Source: Paracoccaceae bacterium
GTDB taxonomy: Bacteria; Pseudomonadota; Alphaproteobacteria; Rhodobacterales; Rhodobacteraceae
Assembly: GCA_015487255.1 (NCBI GenBank)
Contig: WFQA01000280.1
Location: 1 to 13,876, forward strand
Direction: 5' to 3'
DNA: 13,876 nt
Below, one piece after another: positions 1-6,789 of the stretch (positions within the stretch are counted from its first letter, which is position 1; every line of letters begins with the position of its first letter). The notes beneath the pieces are model-generated. The model made no database searches. It was not told the DNA's origin and worked only from the letters and a program-made list of their open reading frames with translations. The position numbers were made by a program, and so were the translations under genes.

Positions 1-36
1 GGACATATAAACAGGCTTGTTGCTGTTATTACTCAT
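1..36 (-). CDS. livF: Liv-type ABC transporter ATP-binding subunit LivF, N-terminal 12 codons only
   Basis: Reading leftwards from the ATG at 36-34, the window shows MSNNSNKPVYMS and then ends. The start overlaps the livG stop codon in an ATGA arrangement, and a GAGGT ribosome-binding sequence lies just before the ATG. No ATPase motif is visible in so short a stretch. The identity is inferred from context: HAAT-type transporters normally have two ATPases, LivG and LivF, and only LivG is otherwise present. An alternative start at the internal ATG (codon 11) is possible. An unrelated gene of the same operon, for example an acyl-CoA ligase, is the main alternative. Confidence 0.5.
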   Translation of the reverse strand, partial: MSNNSNKPVYMS

Positions 37-791
37 ACCTCTGTCTCCCCGAGATAGGCTTCGCGCACCTTGGGGTGGCCTTTGATATCTTCCGGCAGGC
101 CCTCGGCGATGATCGCGCCTTGTGCCAGCACCGAAATGGTGGTGGCCAGTGAGAATACCACATGCATGTCATGCTCGATGATCACTTTGGTGATGCCGCG
201 GGTCTCGCCGATTTGGCTGAGCAGCTCGATGGTGTTATTGGTATCGGCCCGCGACATGCCCGCGGTTGGCTCATCCAGCAACAGCAGTTTTGGGTCTTGC
301 ACCAGACACATCGCCATTTCGAGGCGGCGTTTGTCTCCGCGTGAAAGCGCGCCGGCATTGAGGGATATTTTTTCTTTCATACCCATATCTTCCAGAATAT
401 CCTCGGCCTTTTCCCTGATCTCCCTGTCGCGCACCACCTGGGCAAAGGCATTGACCTTGAAAGCCCCGTCCCGGTGGGCAAAGCAGGGGATCATCACGTT
501 TTCAAACACGGTCAGATCGGCAAAAATCTCCGGGGTTTGAAACACCCGCGACACGCCAAGCTGGTTGATCTCGTGCGGGGCCTTGCCCAGCATCGGCTGG
601 CCGTCAAAGATCACGCTGCCGGTATCGGGCTTCAGCTTGCCGATCAGGCAGTTGAGAAAGGTCGATTTCCCCGCCCCGTTTGGCCCGATAATGGCATGCA
701 CCGAGCCTCGCTCGACACTCAGGTTCACATTGTTGAGCGCATGCAGCCCGCCGAAATGTTTGTTGACGTTCTGAACTTCCAGAATACCCAT
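33..791 (-). CDS. livG: HAAT-family ABC transporter ATP-binding protein (LivG type)
   Basis: This 252-aa cytoplasmic ATPase powers the importer together with a second ATPase (LivF). Walker A is GPNGAGKST at residues 36-44, the Q-loop glutamine is Q85, Walker B is LLLLDEP with D173/E174, and the switch histidine is H207 in IIEHD. The ABC signature reads LSRGD (149-153) rather than LSGGQ or the LSYGQ usual in LivG. The length and the C-terminal end are typical of LivG. It follows livM by 11 bp with a GGAGAG ribosome-binding site, and its stop overlaps the next start (ATGA), so it is translated as part of the operon. The family is certain; the transported substrate is not readable from the ATPase. 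Confidence 0.92.
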   Translation of the reverse strand: MGILEVQNVNKHFGGLHALNNVNLSVERGSVHAIIGPNGAGKSTFLNCLIGKLKPDTGSVIFDGQPMLGKAPHEINQLGVSRVFQTPEIFADLTVFENVMIPCFAHRDGAFKVNAFAQVVRDREIREKAEDILEDMGMKEKISLNAGALSRGDKRRLEMAMCLVQDPKLLLLDEPTAGMSRADTNNTIELLSQIGETRGITKVIIEHDMHVVFSLATTISVLAQGAIIAEGLPEDIKGHPKVREAYLGETEV

Positions 792-802
792 GTCACGCTC
801 TC

Positions 803-2035
803 CTATTCATCCACACGCGGCGTGGGTTCGGGTTTATGTTTTGCACCATCTTCATCATTATTTTCACCATCGGGTTTTACCTTGTCACGCTTGAACAGTT
901 TTGCGATGCGCTGGCCACCCTCGACCAGACCGCCGGGCAAAAAGGTGACAACCAGCATGAACAACAGGCCAAGTGTCAGCGGCCAGCCATCGCCGGTAAA
1001 GCGGGAAAACACCCAGACCACCGTGTTTTCCAGCCCGTCGGGCAGAAAGGCAAACCACGATTGCAGCACGCTTTCATTGATCTTGGAAAATATGTTTTCA
1101 AGGTATTTGATCGCACCCGCGCCCAGCACCGGCCCCATCAATGTGCCAACCCCGCCGAGGATGCTCATGATCACCACCTCGCCGCTTGCGGTCCATTGCA
1201 TGCGCTCGGCCCCTGCCAGAGGGTCCATCGAGGCCATCAAGCCACCCGCCAGCCCGGCATAGATGCCCGAGATCACAAAAGCCGCCAGCGTATAGGGGCG
1301 CGTGCTCAGCCCGGTATAGCTCAGGCGCTGCTGGTTGGATTTGATCGCCCGCAGCATCAGGCCAAACGGCGAGCGGAAAATCCGCAGGCTGACATAAAAG
1401 GCCAGCAGCGCAATCGCGGCGCTGAAATAATAGCCAACGCTGAAAGTATAAAGCCGGCCCAGCATTTCGATCTTGACAGCCGCGTTCATCTCCAGCCCGA
1501 AAATATTGGTCAGCGGCAACGAGCCGGTATTGTTGACCGGGTCCAGAATGCGCGGGTCACTCAGCGCCAGTTGCAGCCCGGTTTCACCATTGGTGATCGG
1601 GGTCAGCACCGAATAGGCCAGCGCAAAGCTCATCTGCGCAAAGGCCAGGGTGAGGATCGAAAAATATATGCCCGACCGGCGCAGGCTGATATAGCCGATC
1701 ACCAGAGAGAACAGTCCGGCGGTGATCATGGCCAGCAGGATAGCCGGGATCACGTTCATCGACAACAGCTTGAACATCCAGACCGCCGAATAGCTGCCCA
1801 CCCCCAGAAAGGCGGCATGGCCAAATGACAGATAGCCCGTCAGGCCAAACAGGATGTTGAACCCCATGGCAAAAATGCCGAAAATCGCGATGCGCTGCAT
1901 CAGGTCCGGATAGCCGGCATTGAATTTCGCCAGCTCGGTGCCCTCGGCAAAGGGTTGCAGCAAAAACGGTGTGCCAAGGGTCAGCAGCAATACGATGATC
2001 AGCAACCTGAAGTCGCGTTTGTTCAGTCCCAGCAT
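803..2035 (-). CDS. livM: HAAT-family ABC transporter permease (LivM type)
   Basis: This 410-aa inner-membrane permease forms the translocation pore with LivH. It shows the LivM hallmark GLTGYLSFGHAAFLGVGSY near residues 64-82, a hydrophobic first helix at about 10-27, about eight to ten membrane segments overall, and the cytoplasmic coupling segment RAIKSNQQRLSYTG that docks on the ATPase. After the last helix there is a strongly hydrophilic tail of about 35 residues, rich in K, D, E and P, of unknown role. The gene begins 3 bp after the livH stop. Its GGAGGA ribosome-binding sequence overlaps that stop region, so translational coupling is likely. Confidence in family is high; specificity is unknown. 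Confidence 0.92.
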   Translation of the reverse strand: MLGLNKRDFRLLIIVLLLTLGTPFLLQPFAEGTELAKFNAGYPDLMQRIAIFGIFAMGFNILFGLTGYLSFGHAAFLGVGSYSAVWMFKLLSMNVIPAILLAMITAGLFSLVIGYISLRRSGIYFSILTLAFAQMSFALAYSVLTPITNGETGLQLALSDPRILDPVNNTGSLPLTNIFGLEMNAAVKIEMLGRLYTFSVGYYFSAAIALLAFYVSLRIFRSPFGLMLRAIKSNQQRLSYTGLSTRPYTLAAFVISGIYAGLAGGLMASMDPLAGAERMQWTASGEVVIMSILGGVGTLMGPVLGAGAIKYLENIFSKINESVLQSWFAFLPDGLENTVVWVFSRFTGDGWPLTLGLLFMLVVTFLPGGLVEGGQRIAKLFKRDKVKPDGENNDEDGAKHKPEPTPRVDE

Positions 2036-2038
2036 GTC

Positions 2039-3070
2039 TTAATCCTCCATCACGCCGCGTTTGCCCATGAGGCCGCGCGGGCGGGTGAGCAGAATAATAA
2101 TTGCTATCAGATAGATAATGATCTGGTCGATCCCCGGGAGTATTGATTTGACCTCGTTGAGCGAGGCGAAACTTTCAACAATACCAAGCAGGAACCCGGC
2201 CAGCACGGCACCGGGCAGGCTGCCCATGCCGCCAACCACCACCACCACAAAGCTGATCACCAGAAAATCCATCCCCATGGTATAACTCGGGGAGTTGATC
2301 GGGGCATACATCACCCCGGCCACCCCGGCCACCGCGGCGGCGATGCCAAACATGATGGTGAATCGCTTGTCGATATTGATGCCCAAAAGGCCAACGGTTT
2401 CACGGTCGGCCATGCCCGCCCGCACCACCATGCCGAATGTGGTAAAGCGCAAAAAGGCAAAGATGGCGCTGATGATGCCAACGGAAAAGGCAAAATAGAT
2501 CATGCGCCAATAAGGATAGATGATCGCGTTGGCCTCATAGCCGAGCAATACGCCAAAATCGAACGAGCCGCGAAAAACCTCCGGCGACGGTGTTGATATC
2601 TGGCTGGCACCGTAAAACTGTTTGATGATGTTTTGCAACACGATCGCCAGGCCGAAGGTCACCAGAATCTGGTCGGCATGCGGGCGGTTGTAGAAATGTT
2701 TGATCAGGCCCCGCTCCATGATAACCCCGATGGCCACCATGATCGGAATGGCGAAAAGCACCGCCAGCGGCACCGACCAGTCGATGATCGCCGCCCCCAT
2801 TTCAGGGCCGAACCACAGCTCGACATAGGGGGTTTTTATCACCGCCGGATTGCCGAGAAAATCGGTCTTGGTCGGATCAACCGTCTGGGCTGAAATGTTC
2901 AGTATCCTTTGCAGCGTCACCGCGCAAAACGCCCCGATCAAAAACAGCGCACCGTGGGCGAAATTGACCACCCCGAGCGTGCCGAAAATCAATGTAAGCC
3001 CCAAGGCGATCAGCGCATAGGCACTGCCCTTGTCCAGCCCGTTTATTACCTGCAGAATTATCTGGTCCAT
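2039..3070 (-). CDS. livH: HAAT-family ABC transporter permease (LivH type)
   Basis: This 343-aa inner-membrane permease partners LivM. The N-terminus (MDQIILQVINGLDKGSAYAL) and GVVNFAHGALFLIGAF at about residues 33-48 are diagnostic of LivH. The coupling loop is GMVVRAGMADRETVGLLGIN. Compared with a roughly 290-300-aa LivH it has an extra stretch of about 45 residues after the second helix (about 55-100, with TDFLGN and LWFGPEMGAA), a variant I associate with Rhodobacteraceae transporters. The ATG is preceded by GGGGA. It lies 89 bp downstream of livK, the only sizeable gap in the operon. Confidence 0.92.
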   Translation of the reverse strand: MDQIILQVINGLDKGSAYALIALGLTLIFGTLGVVNFAHGALFLIGAFCAVTLQRILNISAQTVDPTKTDFLGNPAVIKTPYVELWFGPEMGAAIIDWSVPLAVLFAIPIMVAIGVIMERGLIKHFYNRPHADQILVTFGLAIVLQNIIKQFYGASQISTPSPEVFRGSFDFGVLLGYEANAIIYPYWRMIYFAFSVGIISAIFAFLRFTTFGMVVRAGMADRETVGLLGINIDKRFTIMFGIAAAVAGVAGVMYAPINSPSYTMGMDFLVISFVVVVVGGMGSLPGAVLAGFLLGIVESFASLNEVKSILPGIDQIIIYLIAIIILLTRPRGLMGKRGVMED

Positions 3071-3083
3071 TATCCCCGCCCGA

Positions 3084-3099
3084 CGTGATCATGGTCACA
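3084..3099. promoter_or_regulatory. CRP-like palindrome between livK and livH (weak)
   Basis: CGTGATCATGGTCACA matches the TGTGA-N6-TCACA consensus of CRP-type regulators at nine of ten half-site bases. It lies 14 bp upstream of the livH start, overlapping where a ribosome would load, which is an unusual place for an activator site. It may be chance, or part of an RNA structure. Confidence 0.2.
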
Positions 3100-3110
3100 T
3101 GCCCGTTGAC

Positions 3111-3137
3111 CCGGCCGCGTGAAAACCACGCAGCCGG
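3111..3137 (-). promoter_or_regulatory. Intercistronic hairpin downstream of livK
   Basis: CCGGC and GCGTG (3111-3115, 3117-3121) pair with CACGC and GCCGG (3127-3131, 3133-3137) around a five-base loop, with one mismatch. No T-run follows in the direction of transcription, so a full intrinsic terminator is unlikely. Such hairpins after the binding-protein gene are known in ABC importer operons to stabilise the upstream message and keep the binding protein in excess over the membrane subunits. That role here is inference. Confidence 0.5.
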
Positions 3138-3159
3138 ATATAAGATTTATCGCTCAGCC

Positions 3160-4509
3160 TTAAGCGCCCGGGTTGCAATCGCCCAGTTCGCCACCGGCGA
3201 ATTGCGGGTGATCAACCGGATAGGTGACCTGCGCCGCCGGTGTCACTTCGACGATCTCAAGCAGGTCGAACTCGTTTTCCGGGTTTTCCTTGCCCTTCAC
3301 AACCAGCACGTCCTTGAAGCACTGGTGGTCGCCGGCGCGATACAGTGTCGGGCCGTTGCCCATGCCGTCAAACTCGAACCCTTCCAGGGCTTCGACCACA
3401 CCGCAAGGGTTGAAGGTGCCCGCCCGCTCGCAGGCATCGGCATAAAGCAGCGCCTGCACATAGCAGGTATGCGCCGCCTGGCTTGGCGGGAAGCCGTATT
3501 TGGTGCCAAAGGATTGCACAAACGCTTTTGATCCTTCGTCGCTCAGCGACCAGTGCCAGTTGGTAGAGCCAAAAATGCCCGCAACATTGGAACCGGCGCC
3601 CTTGGCCATCAGCCGCGAGTAAAGCGGCACCACGATCTCGAAGTTTTTGCCGTTGGCCTGGGCTTCACGCAGCCCGAACTGCACCGCATTGGTCAGCGAG
3701 TTGACCATGTTGGCCCCATAGTGGTTCAGCACCAAAACATCGGCACCCGAATTCAGCACCGGCGTGATGTAAGAACTGAAATCAGTCTGGGTCAGCGGTG
3801 TCTTGACTGCGGCCACAGTTTCCCAGCCCATGGCTTCGGTGGATTCGCGCACCGCCTGCTCGGTGGTGTAACCCCAGTTGTAATCCGCCGTCAGGTGATA
3901 GGCCTTGCGGTCGGCGCCATAAGCGTTGTTCAGCACCGGTGCCAGCGCGGCACCCGACATATAAGAGTTGAAGAAGTGGCGGAAACCATTGGCTTTTTTG
4001 TCTTTGCCGGTGGTGTCGTTAGAGTGGGTCAACCCCGCCATGAAGATCACACCCGCCTCTTGGCACAGCGCCTGAACCGCCACGGCCACACCCGAGGATG
4101 AGCCACCGGTGATCATCACCGCGCCGTCTTTTTCGATCATCGAGCGTGCCGAGGCCCGCGCGGCGTCCGATTTGGTCTGCGTGTCGCCGGTGACATATTC
4201 GACCTTCTTGCCCAAAATACCGCTGCCGCTCAGCGCCTTTGATGAAAACGTGTTCATCATGCCGCCATCACCTTCACCATTCAGGTGCTCGACCGCCAGT
4301 TCATAGGCGCGCAGCTCGTCGGCGCCCTCATCTGCGTAGGGGCCGGATTGTGGCACGTTGAAACCAAGGGTAACCGAAGCGCCCGTTGGCTCATTGGTAT
4401 AAGACTGGGCCGCAGCCGAGCCTGCAAATACCGTCGGCATGGCCAACCCGGCGCCGACAGCGGCCCCCGATTTCAGCAACCCGCGACGGTTCATGATTAG
4501 TCTAGACAT
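3160..4509 (-). CDS. livK: HAAT-family periplasmic substrate-binding protein (LivK type), Tat-exported
   Basis: This 449-aa periplasmic binding protein captures the ligand for LivHMGF. The start is ATG at 4509, preceded by GGAGG seven bases upstream, and gives a twin-arginine signal (NRRGLLK at residues 7-13, hydrophobic stretch to about 28, likely cleavage after SAAA at 31-34). A longer in-frame reading from 4596 would bury this signal and lacks a ribosome site. The mature protein has the type-I periplasmic fold signatures of the family: LGFNVPQSGPYADEG near its start, MITGGSSSGVAVAV, and NSYMSGAALAPVL. Several cysteines (in HTCYVQ, DACERAG, FNPCGV, GDHQCF, GDCNPGA) could form disulfides. 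The ligand is not predictable: amino acid, amide, urea or a carboxylate are all possible. It is first in the operon and divergent from the XRE regulator. Confidence 0.88.
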   Translation of the reverse strand: MSRLIMNRRGLLKSGAAVGAGLAMPTVFAGSAAAQSYTNEPTGASVTLGFNVPQSGPYADEGADELRAYELAVEHLNGEGDGGMMNTFSSKALSGSGILGKKVEYVTGDTQTKSDAARASARSMIEKDGAVMITGGSSSGVAVAVQALCQEAGVIFMAGLTHSNDTTGKDKKANGFRHFFNSYMSGAALAPVLNNAYGADRKAYHLTADYNWGYTTEQAVRESTEAMGWETVAAVKTPLTQTDFSSYITPVLNSGADVLVLNHYGANMVNSLTNAVQFGLREAQANGKNFEIVVPLYSRLMAKGAGSNVAGIFGSTNWHWSLSDEGSKAFVQSFGTKYGFPPSQAAHTCYVQALLYADACERAGTFNPCGVVEALEGFEFDGMGNGPTLYRAGDHQCFKDVLVVKGKENPENEFDLLEIVEVTPAAQVTYPVDHPQFAGGELGDCNPGA

Positions 4510-4707
4510 GAATTTCCTCCCATTCGTGTCGGTTTGTCCGGCTAAAGAACCGGCACGGCTATATTGCCGCAGGGTCATTCTGGAGGCATTTGTCAAGTTT
4601 GCAATAACTGATTGTGTTTACACCCAAAATTTGTAAAGGTATTGTTAATGTTCAATAGTATACTGTAAACATCTTTTCACCGCAGCGCGGCAAAGGCTTG
4701 GAATCCC
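4510..4707. promoter_or_regulatory. Divergent control region between livK and the XRE regulator
   Basis: This 198-bp non-coding stretch is clearly more AT-rich in its middle (about 4590-4675) than the genes on either side. Towards livK it contains a perfect TTGACA -35 hexamer on the minus strand (complement of 4591-4596), but no convincing -10 at 16-18 bp. Towards the regulator it contains TATACT at 4659-4664, a plausible -10 about 44 bp before the start codon, with no good -35. It also carries the related TTTGYAAA/TGTAAAC elements listed separately. Confidence 0.6.
4598..4671. repeat. Cluster of TTTGYAAA / TGTAAACA elements, candidate operators
   Basis: Four related elements lie within 74 bp: TTTGCAAT at 4598-4605, TGTTTACA at 4615-4622, TTTGTAAA at 4630-4637 and TGTAAACA at 4664-4671. 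The second and fourth are exact reverse complements of each other. The fourth overlaps the candidate -10 of the regulator gene. RamB, a regulator of the same XRE/DUF2083 family in Corynebacterium, is known to bind TTTGCAAA-like sequences, so autoregulation and control of the liv operon is a reasonable inference. Confidence 0.4.
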
Positions 4708-6063
4708 ATGCGAAAATCTCTTTCCGGAACCCGCATCCGCGAGCAGCGCAGGCAGGCCAGGCTGACCCAAAAGGCGCTGGCCGAGCAGGCGGGTATCTCG
4801 GCTTCATACCTGAACCTGATCGAGCACAACCGGCGGGCGGTGGCGGGCAAGGTGCTTTTAGCGATTGCCCGCGCGCTTGATGTCCCGGCCTCCAGCCTGT
4901 CGGACGGGGTGGATTCAGCCAAGATAAGCGATTTGCACGAGGCTGCCGCGCATCACCCCGGCATCGGGGCCGAAGTAGCCGGGATCGAGGAGCTGGCGGG
5001 GCGCTTTCCCGGCTGGGCGCAGATGATCGCCGCGCTTTACCGCCAGACCCGGGATCAGGAGGCGATGATCACCGCGCTTTCAGACCGCCTCACCCATGAC
5101 CCGTTTCTGGCCGAAAGCCTGCACGGCATGCTCTCCAACATCACCGCCATCCGCTCCACCTCCAACATCCTGAAAAGTATCGAGGATATCGAGCCGGAAA
5201 AGCAGGCCCGCTTTCACCAGATCATCCATGAAGAAAGCCACCGCTTAACCGATGCCGCGCAATCGCTGGTGACGTATTTTGACAAGAAAGCCGACCCGAA
5301 AGCCGGCATTGCCACCCCCGAAGAGGAGCTGGACGGCTTTCTGGAGCGCCACGATTACAGCTTTGCCCAGCTTGACAGCCTCGGCGAGGCCCCGGCCAGC
5401 AATGTGGAGGTCGCTTACCTTGTCAACCGGATCATGGCCGAGGATGGCCAGCTCGAAAACCCGGAGACCAACCGGCTTGTCACCGCGTTTTTGCAAAACT
5501 ACGCCCGCGATGCCCTGGCCCTGCCGCATGGAGATTTCATCAAGGTCGCGCGCAAAAGCCAGTATAACCCCTCTGTTATCGCGCAGAATTTTGGCACCAG
5601 CCTGCACACGGCCTTCCGCCGCCTCGCCTATCAGGACCCGGCAAAAACCGCCGCCCCCCCCATGGGGCTGATCATTGCCAATGCCGCCGGGCGCGCCCTT
5701 TTTCGCCGCCCGGTGGCCGATTTCACCTTCCCGCGCCATGGCAATGCCTGCCCGCTCTGGCCGCTTTATCAGGCATTCGCCAGCCCGCAAATTCCGGTTG
5801 CGGCGCTGCTTGAGCTGCCCGGCAAGCACAAATTCATCGGCCTTGCCATTGCCGAGGCCCAAGGCCAGCCGCGCTTTGGCCAACCGGCAAAGCTGAACGC
5901 CGCCATGCTGATCATTCATTACGAGCAGCGCGCCCTGCTCACCAAATGGCTGCCCGATCTTGGCGCGGCCCAGCCTGTTGGCATCACCTGCCGCATTTGC
6001 CCGCGCAGTAATTGCACCGCACGCACCGAACCGCAAATTCTGGGCGACGAGGTTTCGGAATAG
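4708..6063 (+). CDS. XRE-family regulator with a central DHp-like helix hairpin and C-terminal DUF2083-type domain
   Basis: This 451-aa protein is a cytoplasmic DNA-binding regulator of the long XRE/ScfR-RamB class. Residues 8-63 are a Cro/CI helix-turn-helix (RIREQRRQARLTQKALAEQA, then ISASYLNLIEHNRR). Residues about 105-130 look like a short coiled-coil linker. Residues 131-192 resemble a histidine-kinase DHp hairpin: H139 aligns with the phosphoacceptor H673 of the kinase encoded downstream, with 21 of 51 ungapped identities. Residues about 230-310 correspond to the IrrE-like region but without the HEXXH catalytic helix there. Residues about 315-445 are DUF2083-like and end in the cysteine cluster C428-x2-C431-x4-C436. 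Relatives control acetate, propionate or glyoxylate metabolism. No ATPase domain follows the DHp-like part, so it cannot be a kinase itself. The ribosome-binding site is weak. Confidence 0.85.
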   Translation: MRKSLSGTRIREQRRQARLTQKALAEQAGISASYLNLIEHNRRAVAGKVLLAIARALDVPASSLSDGVDSAKISDLHEAAAHHPGIGAEVAGIEELAGRFPGWAQMIAALYRQTRDQEAMITALSDRLTHDPFLAESLHGMLSNITAIRSTSNILKSIEDIEPEKQARFHQIIHEESHRLTDAAQSLVTYFDKKADPKAGIATPEEELDGFLERHDYSFAQLDSLGEAPASNVEVAYLVNRIMAEDGQLENPETNRLVTAFLQNYARDALALPHGDFIKVARKSQYNPSVIAQNFGTSLHTAFRRLAYQDPAKTAAPPMGLIIANAAGRALFRRPVADFTFPRHGNACPLWPLYQAFASPQIPVAALLELPGKHKFIGLAIAEAQGQPRFGQPAKLNAAMLIIHYEQRALLTKWLPDLGAAQPVGITCRICPRSNCTARTEPQILGDEVSE

Positions 6064-6196
6064 GCCATGCCCGCCGCACGGGCACAAACCGGCTGGGCAC
6101 CTTTGTTTCTGGCTGGTTCTGGCAACCCCGAACGCAATAATTTCCTTGCGCTTTTTTCGCTCTGCGCGTTAATCTTGCGCCAACAGGGGGAAAAAG
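6064..6196 (+). promoter_or_regulatory. Gap between regulator and receiver gene, with hairpin and weak promoter candidate
   Basis: Just after the regulator stop, TGCCCG (6068-6073) pairs perfectly with CGGGCA (6079-6084) across a five-base loop. No T-run follows directly, so termination is uncertain. Further on, TTGCGC (6146-6151) and TTAATC (6169-6174) are spaced by 17 bp and could be a weak promoter for the receiver-membrane protein-kinase genes. No ORF of interest lies here. Confidence 0.3.
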
Positions 6197-6559
6197 GTGG
6201 TTAAGCGCGTATTAATTGTTGAGGACGAACCAAATATAGTTGAATCGATACGCTTTTTGCTGGAGCGCGAAGGCCTGGATGTGCGCGAGCAATCGGACGG
6301 TGCTTTGGCAATAGAGAGCGTACGCAGCCAGATGCCCGATCTGGTTATACTTGATGTGATGCTGCCCAATCGCAGCGGGTTTGATATATTGCGCGACCTG
6401 CATGAACTGCCCGGCACAAGGCCCAAAGTGATGGTGCTTACCGCCAAGGGGCAGGCGCGCGACCGGCTTACGGCCGAGGAAATCGGGGTGGATATGTTCA
6501 TGACCAAGCCGTTTTCCAACCAGGAGATCGTGGCCAATATTCTTGAGATGCTGGCATGA
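6197..6559 (+). CDS. Stand-alone CheY-like response regulator receiver
   Basis: This 120-aa cytoplasmic protein consists of one receiver domain and nothing else. All catalytic residues are present: the acidic pocket E9/D10, phosphoacceptor D53 in LVILDVMLP, T82 in MVLTAK, and K104 in MTKPF. It starts with GTG, preceded by AGGGGG about six bases upstream. The stop overlaps the next start as ATGA. The kinase two genes downstream lacks its own receiver, so this is its likely partner. With no DNA-binding or enzymatic output, it must act by protein-protein contact or by passing phosphate on. The DHp-like regulator just upstream is a natural candidate target (inference). Confidence 0.93.
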   Translation: MVKRVLIVEDEPNIVESIRFLLEREGLDVREQSDGALAIESVRSQMPDLVILDVMLPNRSGFDILRDLHELPGTRPKVMVLTAKGQARDRLTAEEIGVDMFMTKPFSNQEIVANILEMLA

Positions 6560-6786
6560 ACAACCCCGATCTCGCCACCTCGGCCACCCGCAAGCGCAAA
6601 TTGCGGGACAGCGCGCTTTTGCTGCCGCTTTTCGGAGTTTTTCTGCTGGTTTCGCCTTTTATCACCATTTTCACCGGCCCGGTCACCGTGTTTGGCCTGC
6701 CGCTGATTTTTGTCTATATTTTCGGGGTCTGGCTTGGGCTGGTGATCCTGGCGCGGGCCATGGCGCGGCGGCTCGATAAAGGCTAG
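6556..6786 (+). CDS. Small two-helix membrane protein paired with the SSS sensor kinase
   Basis: This 76-aa protein has a basic N-terminus (TRKRKLR at 11-17), a first membrane helix at about 19-40, a second at about 45-67, and a basic C-terminus (RAMARRLDKG). The charge pattern places both ends in the cytoplasm. It is translationally coupled on both sides: ATGA overlap with the receiver gene, and three bases to the kinase start. Small membrane proteins of this kind accompany SSS-family transporters, and from memory a small coupled ORF (cbrX) precedes cbrA in Pseudomonas. It may be an accessory subunit of the sensor; this is inferred from position and topology only. I do not recognise a characterised family. 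Confidence 0.8.
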   Translation: MNNPDLATSATRKRKLRDSALLLPLFGVFLLVSPFITIFTGPVTVFGLPLIFVYIFGVWLGLVILARAMARRLDKG

Positions 6787-6789
6787 GCC

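Noticed and set aside
836..1828. A 330-codon open frame antisense to livM, and similar long antisense frames at 474-1262, 6973-7836, 10562-11608 and 13091-13843
   Set aside because: These lie opposite well-supported genes, have compositions dominated by H, Q, R, P and G typical of reversed GC-rich codons, and lack family motifs and ribosome-binding sites.
33..4509. Urea transporter (UrtABCDE) identity for the ABC operon
   Set aside because: The binding protein lacks the UrtA-like character I would expect, and the permease and ATPase sequences read as the Liv-type variant. Gene order alone does not distinguish them, so the ligand is left open.
4510..4596. Longer livK start at 4596
   Set aside because: It would place 29 residues ahead of the twin-arginine signal and has no ribosome-binding site, whereas the ATG at 4509 has a well-placed GGAGG.
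4591..4596. Complete sigma-70 promoter for the liv operon from the minus-strand TTGACA
   Set aside because: The -35 hexamer is perfect but the expected -10 position reads CCTGCG or similar, so a full promoter is not supported.
5227..5241. HEXXH-like motif HEESH at residues 174-178 of the XRE regulator, suggestive of an IrrE metalloprotease
   Set aside because: It lies inside the segment that aligns gap-free with the kinase DHp, where the kinase has QEESE, and about 80 residues before the region corresponding to the IrrE catalytic part. It is more simply a DHp helix-2 sequence, although a zinc site cannot be fully excluded.
6068..6084. Intrinsic terminator after the XRE regulator
   Set aside because: The six-pair hairpin is perfect but is not followed by a T-run, so I list it only as a hairpin within the gap.
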